Below, piece after piece: positions 1 through 5,725 of a DNA stretch of 6,969 bases. A program made the translations under genes and the position numbers. Each line of letters opens with the position of its first letter. The stretch's first letter is position 1. This DNA comes from Flavobacteriaceae bacterium UBA5079 (lineage in GTDB: Bacteria > Bacteroidota > Bacteroidia > Flavobacteriales > Flavobacteriaceae), in NCBI GenBank assembly GCA_002414705.1, contig DIAL01000107.1:16478-23446 (forward strand). Reading direction: 5' to 3'. The notes beneath the pieces were generated by a model that searched no databases, was not told the DNA's origin, and was given only the letters and a program-made list of their open reading frames with translations.

Positions 1-613
1 GTGTAGCAGTTTCCGAGTTACCATGAGTATCGTCAAAATTCCAAGTAATAGTATATGTTCCTTGTGTGTTATAAGTTAAAGGATCGGATGTTGTACCCAT
101 AATAGTTCCAGCACAAGCATCGGTTGTTGTAGGTGCCACCGCAGTTACCGAGCATTCACCAAGAAGATCGGCAAGAATTGGAGAAACAGGAGGTGTTACA
201 TCTTCTACTGTAACTATTACATTACATGAAGTAAATGTTCCATCGCTTATTTCAGTTAATGTTAAGACAACTGAATTAATTCCCATATCTGCACAAGAGA
301 AGCTCGTTTTACTTACACTTAAAGTATATAGTACATTACTAGCGTAAGTACCATCTTCTACATTTGAAGGTAATAAGGTTGCATTTCCTTAAGCATCTAA
401 ATTTAAAGTAAAAGGAATACAGCCAACTTGGGGTGCTATTCGACTTTCCTCAAAACCAGGCCTTAAAGACACATAATCATGAAGCGGATTCGTAGAAATT
501 GATTCCTTTGTATAATTTGAAGAATAAAAATCTGAATGCGATGGTTTAGAAAAACCTAGAATACTACTCATAGAAACAAGTAGCAATAGCGAGTAGAACG
601 TAATTTTTTTCAT
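1..613 (-). pseudogene. Secreted HYR/Ig-like repeat adhesin, 5' part, interrupted by in-frame TAA
   Basis: The gene starts at an ATG (611-613) and encodes a clear signal peptide: KK, a hydrophobic run over about residues 5-19, then small residues near 20. After 74 codons a TAA (389-391) stops the frame, but the same frame stays open for 129 further codons to the window edge. The stop falls inside a motif: LNLDA before it and GNATLLPSNV after it, matching the LDAxGNATL start of flavobacterial HYR/Ig-like modules. Downstream come SKTSFSCADMG, VTVEDVTPPV, PTTTDACAGTI and NTQGTYTITW with HGNSETAT, the usual order of these surface or type IX-secreted adhesin repeats. No in-frame ATG follows until 284-286, mid-module, so restart is unlikely. 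Loss of function by a single substitution (for example TCA to TAA) fits best. A sequencing error or readthrough is possible. The C-terminus lies outside the window, so any sorting signal is unseen. Confidence 0.75.
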
Positions 614-1168
614 AATGTTGGTTAATTTTCAAATAATAATTTGCGTAGCTTCTCGTAAATCAATTTTGAAATTAAATTGAAATTGAAAAACATTAATCTG
701 CTATTATTAATTGTGTAAATTGAGGGAGGTCAAAAATAACTTATGAAATTCCAGTCTAAAAATATAATCGGTAAACGGTTAAATTACTCTTTGTATTAAA
801 TTGTTTTTTGGTTTTTTTATCAAATATTGGTTTTAAGGCATTTATAATCAGTCGCTTAATTTTTGTCGGTGTATCCTATTTGTAATTTCCTTTTTTGAAA
901 TGACACATCTTAATGTGGGAAAATGTAATAAATCCGACAAACTGCATTTACTTGCTGTTGAATGATATAGCTAATCAGATACTTTCTGTTTTTTTTTATA
1001 AAAAGATATGGATTTCTCCTCAAATAATTATAAATAAAATGATTCAAAGAGTGGTTTTTAAATAAAAAATTTCTGTTAACAAAAGCAAGTTCTCATTCTT
1101 CAAATAATTCCTTATTTAAGATTATTATGAGCAGGATGAGAACGAAAATAGCTTGTTTTATAATGGAT
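614..1168. other. 555-base gene-free spacer
   Basis: No convincing gene is visible on either strand of this very AT-rich stretch between the peroxiredoxin stop and the adhesin start. It should hold the adhesin promoter. The only TAnnTTTG-type match I found on the minus strand is at 731-738 (TATTTTTG), with no TTG at the expected distance (TAG 17 bases upstream), so it is weak. An 8-base inverted repeat at 862-869/934-941 (TTTGTCGG/CCGACAAA) encloses a smaller hairpin, CACAT-CTTA-ATGTG, directly flanked by GGAAA. A second 8-base inverted repeat lies at 1089-1143. Such repeats are near chance expectation for a region of this size. Confidence 0.6.
1089..1143 (-). terminator. Possible terminator or stem-loop downstream of peroxiredoxin gene
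   Basis: A perfect 8-base inverted repeat (GTTCTCAT at 1089-1096, ATGAGAAC at 1136-1143) begins 25 bases past the peroxiredoxin stop in the minus direction. Its 39-base loop contains a further 6-base hairpin, AAATAA-TTCC-TTATTT. The minus-strand sequence after the stem is TTGCTTTTG, only moderately T-rich. The long loop makes a classical intrinsic terminator doubtful, so this rests on position and symmetry only. Confidence 0.25.
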
Positions 1169-1888
1169 TTATTTTTTTAGAATTTCTTTTAATATTTTTT
1201 CTTTTGAAATATTCTTAGTGCAGAAAAACCAATCTTTACAGTCTAATTCTTCAACCGATGTCATACGTTCTTCAGCAACACCACAGGAGCCTGCAGGCGA
1301 AATAATAACGTCATCTCCTGGATACCAATCTGCGGGTGTTGCCACCGAAAATTTATCGGAAGTTTGCATGGCAATTAAAGCTCTATATATTTCGTCAAAA
1401 TTCCGACCCAAACTTAAAGGGTAGTAAATAATGGCTCTTATAATACCCTTAGGGTCAATAAAGAAAACGGCTCTAACTGCTTGAGTTTTGCTTTCTCCTG
1501 GTTGAATCATACCATATTTCTTGGCTACTTCCATGGTAATGTCTTCAATTAAAGGAAACTTTACTTCAATATGTTTCATGCCATTAAATTCAATTTTTTC
1601 TTTAATGGTTCTTAACCAAGCAATGTGGCTGTATAATCCATCAATAGAAAGTCCAACTAATTTACAATTGGCTTTAGCAAACTTGTTTTCAAGATGCGCA
1701 AAGGTCATAAATTCAGATGTGCAAACAGGCGTAAAATCTGCTGGATGACTAAATAAAATTACCCATTCTCCAGCATAATCTTCTGGGAAACTGATATCTC
1801 CTTGTGTTGTTATAGCTTTAAATTCTGGGGCATTATCACCAATTCTTGGCATTGATACTGCTTTTTCTTGTTCGATTACTGGTTCCAT
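1169..1888 (-). CDS. Peroxiredoxin, Prx6/archaeal-type (AhpC/TSA family)
   Basis: A thiol peroxidase of 239 residues expected to reduce hydrogen peroxide and organic hydroperoxides in the cytoplasm; there is no signal peptide. The thioredoxin-like AhpC/TSA domain spans about residues 16-150. It carries the peroxidatic motif HPADFTPVCTSEF with Cys56, Thr53 and Pro49 as expected, and conserved Arg139 in TQAVRAVFFID. A Prx6-type C-terminal domain follows (PADWYPGDDVI, 185-195). The tail has Cys202 plus Cys217-x5-Cys223 in the DCKDWFFC motif. This matches the paired C-terminal cysteines of archaeal peroxiredoxins such as the Aeropyrum pernix enzyme, so a resolving cysteine is likely and the protein is probably not strictly 1-Cys. 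The start is the ATG at 1886-1888; an internal ATG at codon 13 (MPRIGDNAPEF) is where several relatives begin and is an alternative. It sits 60 bases downstream of the CxxC protein gene and may be co-transcribed with it. No obvious promoter of its own was found. Confidence 0.95.
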   Translation of the reverse strand: MEPVIEQEKAVSMPRIGDNAPEFKAITTQGDISFPEDYAGEWVILFSHPADFTPVCTSEFMTFAHLENKFAKANCKLVGLSIDGLYSHIAWLRTIKEKIEFNGMKHIEVKFPLIEDITMEVAKKYGMIQPGESKTQAVRAVFFIDPKGIIRAIIYYPLSLGRNFDEIYRALIAMQTSDKFSVATPADWYPGDDVIISPAGSCGVAEERMTSVEELDCKDWFFCTKNISKEKILKEILKK

Positions 1889-1921
1889 AGTACTAAAAAT
1901 TAAAATTTGTTATTTTTAATA

Positions 1922-1939
1922 TATGCTGTCTTCAGCATA
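1922..1939 (-). terminator. Hairpin between CxxC gene and peroxiredoxin gene
   Basis: A perfect 7-base stem with a 4-base loop (TATGCTG-TCTT-CAGCATA on the plus strand) lies 9 bases past the stop of the CxxC protein gene and 33 bases before the peroxiredoxin start. On the minus strand it is followed by TATTAAAAATAAC, which lacks a proper T-run. It could be a weak terminator that lowers readthrough into the peroxiredoxin gene, or a 5' leader or mRNA-processing structure. The symmetry is certain; the function is a guess. Confidence 0.35.
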
Positions 1940-1948
1940 ATTTATAGG

Positions 1949-2182
1949 TTATTTTGTTTTAGTGAAAATAATATTACCAGTTCCAGAAATGGGATACCCA
2001 ATCAAGGAAAGTCGATGTTTTGCATTTTCAAAATCCCGATGTGTATAATATTCAAAAGTGATACTTTCATTGTCTATATTAACCTCAACCTCACTTATGT
2101 TTTTAACTTCAGTCAGGTTTTTAATTATGGTTGCTTTACAGCCACCGCATTTTAAATTTTGTATGTGTAACGTTGCTTTCAT
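1949..2182 (-). CDS. Heavy-metal-associated (HMA) domain protein, small metallochaperone-like
   Basis: A 77-residue cytoplasmic protein consisting of a single ferredoxin-like HMA fold. Strand 1 leads into the metal-binding loop NLKCGGCKATI with Cys12 and Cys15 (CxxC). Strand pattern SEVEVNIDNESITFEY and a final LSLIGYP segment follow, as in copper chaperones and the N-terminal domains of P-type metal ATPases. The usual GMTC is replaced by NLKCGGC, a variant common in flavobacterial stand-alone HMA proteins, so binding of Cu(I) or another soft metal is likely but not shown. The ATG at 2180-2182 is preferred over a TTG three codons upstream because MKATLHIQNLK is the normal start of this family. 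It lies 46 bases after the patatin gene and 60 before the peroxiredoxin gene on the same strand. No transporter partner is visible, so its client is unknown. Confidence 0.88.
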   Translation of the reverse strand: MKATLHIQNLKCGGCKATIIKNLTEVKNISEVEVNIDNESITFEYYTHRDFENAKHRLSLIGYPISGTGNIIFTKTK

Positions 2183-2188
2183 TCTTAA

Positions 2189-2217
2189 CAAAGTTAAATT
2201 TAGGTACTGTAATACAG
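2189..2217 (-). promoter_or_regulatory. Weak internal promoter candidate upstream of HMA gene
   Basis: The minus strand carries TAACTTTG (2189-2196), an exact match to the Bacteroidota -7 element TAnnTTTG, with CTG rather than TTG 18 bases upstream (2215-2217). An 11-base palindrome, CTGTA-A-TACAG (2207-2217), covers the upstream half. The -7 box ends only 6 bases before the ATG, so a transcript from here would be leaderless or nearly so. That weakens the call. Confidence 0.25.
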
Positions 2218-2218
2218 A

Positions 2219-2240
2219 ATGATTATTTTCAGTTAATCAT
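2219..2240 (-). repeat. Inverted repeat straddling the patatin stop codon
   Basis: ATGATTA (2219-2225) and TAATCAT (2234-2240) form a perfect 7-base stem around an 8-base loop. The TGA stop of the patatin gene (2229-2231) lies inside the loop. No T-run follows on the minus strand, so it is not a standard terminator. It may be an mRNA structure at the gene junction or chance in AT-rich DNA. Confidence 0.3.
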
Positions 2241-3020
2241 TTTTTTAAAACAAGATATTTTATTCAATAATTTGTTGTTGGCTAGTTCTTTAATAGTTTC
2301 ATCGTAACCAATTTTACAAATTTCATTTAAATAAGTCTTGTCGAAAGTGCCATATTTACTCAATTGTTTTGGGTAGATAATGACATCACATTTTTTAAAT
2401 TTTTTAAGATCTTCTTTAACTGTTTTTAGTTTAAAAACCCGTTCTACCACATTATGAGAATGTTTTAAATCTTCAATAGAAATGGTTTCAAAACCATTAA
2501 CATATACACCAATAATTGCATCGCACGTATTTTCTAATTGATCTACTGGAAAATTATTAAGTACACCACCGTCAACATAGTAGGAATTTTTAATGTTTAC
2601 TGGTGCAAATACACCTGGAAATGCTGCAGATGCCAAAACGGGTTTTATTAATTCTCCTGTTGTAAAAACATCCAACTGCCCTATCAGAACATTTGTAGCT
2701 GTAATAGATAATGTTTTTTTTAAAACTGAAAAACTATCTACTTTAAGATATGATTTGAAATCATTATAAAATTTTTCAGCATCTATAAATCCAGGTTTAT
2801 TAAGAGCAAATTTATTGAAATTAAAAATTTGTATCGTTCTAAAAAATTGAAGTATTTCTTCCCAATTATAGCCATAGGCATATAATGCACCAACTATGGC
2901 ACCAGCACTTGATCCAGCTATGTGATTTGGAATGATACCGTTTTCTTCCAATGCGCGAATAACACCAATATGAGCAATACCTCTCATGCCACCTCCAGAA
3001 AGCACTAAACCAATATTCAT
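2229..3020 (-). CDS. Patatin-like phospholipase (serine lipid acyl hydrolase)
   Basis: A 263-residue single-domain patatin that should hydrolyse acyl chains from phospholipids or related lipids with a Ser-Asp dyad. The oxyanion-hole loop is LSGGGMRG (residues 7-14). The nucleophile elbow GSSAG (36-40) puts the catalytic Ser at 38, and the catalytic Asp is D150 in the YVDGG motif, followed by LNNFPVD. Spacing and order match bacterial RssA/patatin-type proteins of about 250-300 residues. No signal peptide is visible, so it is probably cytoplasmic or peripheral on the inner membrane. The ATG at 3018-3020 is preferred over a TTG three codons upstream because MNIGLVLSGGG is the usual family start. 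It is transcribed divergently from the mla operon across a 142-base spacer and is first of three minus-strand genes. The neighbouring lipid transporter suggests a role in envelope phospholipid turnover (inference). Confidence 0.93.
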   Translation of the reverse strand: MNIGLVLSGGGMRGIAHIGVIRALEENGIIPNHIAGSSAGAIVGALYAYGYNWEEILQFFRTIQIFNFNKFALNKPGFIDAEKFYNDFKSYLKVDSFSVLKKTLSITATNVLIGQLDVFTTGELIKPVLASAAFPGVFAPVNIKNSYYVDGGVLNNFPVDQLENTCDAIIGVYVNGFETISIEDLKHSHNVVERVFKLKTVKEDLKKFKKCDVIIYPKQLSKYGTFDKTYLNEICKIGYDETIKELANNKLLNKISCFKKMIN

Positions 3021-3077
3021 AACTATCAAGAATTATATTGTACAAATAAAATTAGTACATATAGTTGATTCATTACA

Positions 3078-3112
3078 TGATATTTATCAGCAGAATTGTA
3101 TGATTTTTATCA
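3078..3112. promoter_or_regulatory. Tandem TGAT-N4-ATCA palindromes, Crp/Fnr-like double operator candidate
   Basis: Two 12-base palindromes, TGATATTTATCA (3078-3089) and TGATTTTTATCA (3101-3112), differ at one base and start 23 bases apart, about two helical turns. Each contains the core of the Fnr-type site (TTGAT-N4-ATCAA) but lacks the outer T/A pair. The second site lies just before the -33 element of the predicted mlaE promoter. With an expected start near 3148 its centre falls at about -41.5, the usual class II activator position, and the first site near -64.5. They also lie 58-92 bases upstream of the patatin start, so both directions could be controlled. The sequence pattern is certain; the regulator is inferred. 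Confidence 0.5.
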
Positions 3113-3116
3113 TTTC

Positions 3117-3143
3117 TTGCCTCATACTATTACAGTAAATTTG
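3117..3143 (+). promoter_or_regulatory. Predicted Bacteroidota-type promoter of mlaEFD
   Basis: TTG at 3117-3119 and TAAATTTG at 3136-3143 match the -33 (TTG) and -7 (TAnnTTTG) elements of the Bacteroidota primary sigma factor. The 16-base spacer is slightly shorter than the usual 17-20. Transcription would start near 3148, leaving a leader of roughly 15 bases before the mlaE ATG. No equally good promoter was found for the divergent patatin gene; the nearest match is TTTATTTG on the minus strand at 3042-3049, with one mismatch and no -33 partner. Confidence 0.5.
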
Positions 3144-3162
3144 AATAACTATAAGCTATATA

Positions 3163-3945
3163 ATGCTAGATAAAAGTAATATAACCCTTCGCTTGCAAAC
3201 TTTTTTAATTGAAATAGGTGACCTTTCTTATTTTACGGCACGCTTTTTTAAGGAATCTTTTAAAAGACCATTTGAATTTAAAGAATTTTTAAGGCAATGC
3301 TATAATATGGGTAACCGTTCACTACTTTTAGTTGGAATAACGGGATTCATTATTGGCTTGGTTTTAACTTTACAAACCAGACCAACGCTTATGGAATTTG
3401 GCGCTGTTTCTTGGATGCCATCCATGGTAGGAATTTCCATTATTAGAGAAATTGGACCTATGATAACAGCTTTAGTTTGTGCAGGAAGAATAGGCTCTGG
3501 TATTGGAGCCGAATTAGGATCAATGCGCGTAACGGAACAAATTGATGCTATGGAGGTATCAGGCACCAATCCGTTTAAATATTTAGTGGTTACCAGAGTT
3601 TTAGCAACGACTTTAATGATTCCAATTTTAGTTGTAGTTGGAGATGCTATTGCTTTATATGGTTCTTTTTTGGTTGAAAACTTTAAAGGGAATGTGTCCT
3701 TTCAATTATATTTTAATCAGGTGTTTGAGTCTCTGGAATTTGGTGATATTATTCCTGCAACTATAAAATCGTTTTTCTTTGGTCTTGCTATTGGTATTGT
3801 AGGTTGTTTTAAAGGCTATTATTGCGAAAAAGGAACAGCAGGTGTTGGACATGCAGCAAATTCGGCTGTTGTGTTTACATCGTTGCTTTTATTTATTATT
3901 GACTTCATTGCTGTGTTTGCAGCTGATATTTTTTATGATTTATGA
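3163..3945 (+). CDS. mlaE: MlaE-family ABC transporter permease (phospholipid trafficking)
   Basis: The 260-residue inner-membrane permease of an MCE-type phospholipid ABC transporter. An amphipathic N-terminal segment (about 10-45, FFKESFKRPFEFKEF) precedes hydrophobic spans near 53-70, 88-108, 141-165, 195-215 and 235-257. Family signatures are clear: REIGPMITAL (95-104), AGRIGSGIGAELGSM (107-121) and the coupling-helix region VTEQIDAMEVSG (123-134), which contacts the ATPase. The C-terminal GCFKGYY motif with GVGHAANSAVV is also typical. Length fits the family (about 250-265). The ATG at 3163 is the first of the operon, about 15 bases after the predicted transcription start. Its stop overlaps the mlaF start (ATGA), implying translational coupling. 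In proteobacterial Mla it moves phospholipids between the inner membrane and the MCE subunit; direction here is unknown. Confidence 0.96.
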   Translation: MLDKSNITLRLQTFLIEIGDLSYFTARFFKESFKRPFEFKEFLRQCYNMGNRSLLLVGITGFIIGLVLTLQTRPTLMEFGAVSWMPSMVGISIIREIGPMITALVCAGRIGSGIGAELGSMRVTEQIDAMEVSGTNPFKYLVVTRVLATTLMIPILVVVGDAIALYGSFLVENFKGNVSFQLYFNQVFESLEFGDIIPATIKSFFFGLAIGIVGCFKGYYCEKGTAGVGHAANSAVVFTSLLLFIIDFIAVFAADIFYDL

Positions 3946-4721
3946 TTGAAAATAACACCATATTATCAAATGATAAACCACAAACTAAAGAGGTTGTTCT
4001 AGAATTAAAAAACCTGAACAAAAGTTTTGGAGAGAATCATGTTTTGAAAAATTTTAATATGATACTTCATAAAGGAGAAAACCTTGTAATTATGGGTAAA
4101 TCTGGCTCTGGGAAATCCGTTATGATTAAGTGTCTTGTGGGATTAATACAGGCGGATAGTGGTGTTATTTCGGTTATGCACAAAGATATTACAACACTAG
4201 ACCAAACCGCATTAGACATGTTGCGGTCTGATATAGGATTTTTGTTTCAAGGGAGTGCTTTGTACGATTCCATGACTGTTAGGGAAAATTTAGAGTTTCC
4301 ACTACGCAGGCATTCTAGTAAATTTAAAAAAAATGTGGATACTAATACGCTGGTTTTAGAAGCCTTGGAAAATGTGGGTTTAGCTCACACGATAGATTTA
4401 ATGCCTGCAGAATTATCAGGAGGTATGAAACGTCGGGTTGCTCTAGCAAGAACATTAATATTGCAGCCTAAAATTATTTTATACGATGAGCCAACAAGTG
4501 GATTAGATCCAATTACGGCTAAAGAAATTATTATGTTAATGCAGGATATTCAAAAAAAATATAATACATCATCTTTAATTATTACTCATGATGTTGATTG
4601 TGCAAGAGTTATTTCAGATAGAATGATTTTATTAATAGATGGTACAAATTACGCGGAAGGAACTTTTGAAGCCTTATCAACTTCATTAGATCCAAAGGTT
4701 AAAGCATTTTTTAAACACTAA
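3942..4721 (+). CDS. mlaF: MlaF-family ABC transporter ATP-binding protein
   Basis: The 259-residue cytoplasmic ATPase that powers the MlaE permease. All nucleotide-binding motifs are intact: Walker A GKSGSGKS (52-59), Q-loop with Gln103 in FLFQGSALYDSMTV, signature LSGGMKRRVALAR (158-170), Walker B IILYDEPTSGLDP (178-190) with Asp182 and Glu183, and the H-loop His216 in ITHD. The FQGSALYDSMTV stretch and the SGGMKRR form of the signature are characteristic of MlaF rather than of other importers. An N-terminal extension of about 17 residues (ENNTILSNDKPQTKE) precedes the first strand. The start overlaps the mlaE stop by 4 bases, and mlaD follows after 10. The small regulatory partner MlaB is not encoded next to it. 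Confidence 0.97.
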   Translation: MIENNTILSNDKPQTKEVVLELKNLNKSFGENHVLKNFNMILHKGENLVIMGKSGSGKSVMIKCLVGLIQADSGVISVMHKDITTLDQTALDMLRSDIGFLFQGSALYDSMTVRENLEFPLRRHSSKFKKNVDTNTLVLEALENVGLAHTIDLMPAELSGGMKRRVALARTLILQPKIILYDEPTSGLDPITAKEIIMLMQDIQKKYNTSSLIITHDVDCARVISDRMILLIDGTNYAEGTFEALSTSLDPKVKAFFKH

Positions 4722-4731
4722 TTATAGGGCT

Positions 4732-5721
4732 ATGAAAAACACAAAATCACAAAAAATGCGATTAGGACTTTTTGTAATTATTGGTACGCTATTATTTGTA
4801 GTAAGCGTTTATTTAATTGGGCAACAACAGCAAATGTTTAGAAAAACCTATGTAATAAGTACCGAGTTTCAAAATGTAAATGGACTACAGAAAGGGAATA
4901 ATGTACGGTATTCCGGAATTAACATTGGAACGGTAAAAAACATTGAAATGGTAAATGATTCTATTGTTAAAGTAGATATGAATATTGAAGAAAGCATAAT
5001 TAATCACATCCGTAAAAATGCAGTCGCTACTATTGGTTCTGATGGATTGGTCGGTAATATGATTATTAGTATTTTACCTGGTGACGGCATTGCAGCAAAC
5101 ATTGAAAATGGTGATACCATAAAATCATTTAGTAAAATAGGTCCAGATGATCTTTTAAGTAATTTAAGTGTTACTATAAAAAACACTGAATTTCTAACTG
5201 AAGATTTATTAAAAATAACCAAATCCATAAATAGTGGTCATGGTACATTAGCTACCATATTAAATGATACCATAATGTCTTCTAACTTAAAGAAAACAGT
5301 TAAAAATTTAAACGGAATGAGTCAGGACGCTTCTAATATTTTATTAGAATTAGATAATTTAGTAGCATCTTTAAAAACAGACGATGACTCTGTTTTAGGT
5401 ATATTATTAAATGATACTATTTCTGGGAATAAATTAAAGTTAACATTAAGCAATCTTGAAAATTCTAGTATGGATATAAATAATGCTTTAAAAAAAATAG
5501 ACACTATTATTGATGGTGTTGGTTCCAACCAAGGTGCTTTAAATTATATTACAAATGACACCACTTTGGTAAACAGTTTAAAGTCCACCCTAAAAAATGT
5601 AAATGAAGGTACTGATAAGTTTAACCAGAATATGGAGGCCTTAAAACATAATTTTTTAACAAGAGGTTATTTTAGAAAATTAGAAAAGCAAGAACAAAAA
5701 AAGCTAAAAGAAAATAACTAG
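4732..5721 (+). CDS. mlaD: MlaD-like MCE-domain protein with three C-terminal repeats
   Basis: The 329-residue substrate-binding subunit, anchored in the inner membrane by one N-terminal segment (about 10-29, LGLFVIIGTLLFVVSVYLIG) with the rest in the periplasm. The MCE domain covers about residues 39-117 and shows FQNVNGLQKGNNVRYSGI (46-63), GTVKNIE and SDGLVGNMIISILPG (103-117), as in MlaD rings that form a lipid-conducting channel. The remainder (about 140-315) is helical and periodic, with three copies of a 48-49 residue unit centred on NDT (178, 227, 275). It ends with NFLTRGYFRK and a Lys/Glu-rich tail. At 329 residues it is nearly twice the length of E. coli MlaD (about 180), consistent with a long coiled-coil or tube-forming C-terminus as in longer MCE proteins. 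No MlaC-like periplasmic carrier follows, so the helical tail may help bridge the periplasm (inference). Confidence 0.94.
   Translation: MKNTKSQKMRLGLFVIIGTLLFVVSVYLIGQQQQMFRKTYVISTEFQNVNGLQKGNNVRYSGINIGTVKNIEMVNDSIVKVDMNIEESIINHIRKNAVATIGSDGLVGNMIISILPGDGIAANIENGDTIKSFSKIGPDDLLSNLSVTIKNTEFLTEDLLKITKSINSGHGTLATILNDTIMSSNLKKTVKNLNGMSQDASNILLELDNLVASLKTDDDSVLGILLNDTISGNKLKLTLSNLENSSMDINNALKKIDTIIDGVGSNQGALNYITNDTTLVNSLKSTLKNVNEGTDKFNQNMEALKHNFLTRGYFRKLEKQEQKKLKENN
5242..5676 (+). repeat. Three diverged protein-level repeats in MlaD C-terminus
   Basis: Residues 171-219, 220-267 and 268-315 align as one unit: a small residue, L or similar, a hydrophobic run, NDT, four or five variable residues, then LK-x-T-[LV]-x-N, followed by a polar helix ending in L-x-L/I positions. 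The blocks around NDT are TILNDTIMSSNLKKTVKNLN, LLNDTISGNKLKLTLSNLE and YITNDTTLVNSLKSTLKNVN. The copies are diverged at DNA level, so this is an old structural repeat and not recent duplication. Confidence 0.7.
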
Positions 5722-5725
5722 TTAG

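Noticed and set aside
389..391. Reassigned TAA (recoding as a sense codon) to explain the adhesin interruption
   Set aside because: Other genes here end normally at TAA (peroxiredoxin, HMA, mlaF, WG protein), TGA and TAG, with sensible C-termini, so a changed code is not supported.
756..947. A 63-codon minus-strand frame with one TAG (876-878), starting MQFVGFITFSHIK and ending LTVYRLYF
   Set aside because: It contains an internal stop, its composition is Lys/Asn/Ile-rich as expected for translated AT-rich DNA, and I recognise no motif. A 40-codon open run is not rare among six frames at this base composition.
1218..1748. Plus-strand open frames opposite the peroxiredoxin gene (1218-1424 and 1521-1748)
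   Set aside because: They lie wholly within a gene with full family signatures on the other strand and encode no recognisable domain.
1907..2155. 82-codon plus-strand open frame opposite the HMA gene
   Set aside because: It is antisense to the CxxC protein, whose motif and length fit its family, and its hydrophobic Phe/Ile/Cys-rich translation looks like a shadow.
3018..3029. TTG start three codons upstream of the patatin ATG (and likewise for the HMA gene at 2189-2191)
   Set aside because: The ATG codons give the usual family N-termini (MNIGLVLSGGG and MKATLHIQNLK), and TTG starts are less common.
3038..3045. Perfect 8-base palindrome TTGTACAA near the patatin start
   Set aside because: It is a single short palindrome in AT-rich DNA with no second copy or promoter context, so I do not call an operator.
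5004..5528. Minus-strand open frames within mlaD (5004-5228 and 5322-5528)
   Set aside because: Both are antisense to well-supported MCE coding sequence and carry no motif.
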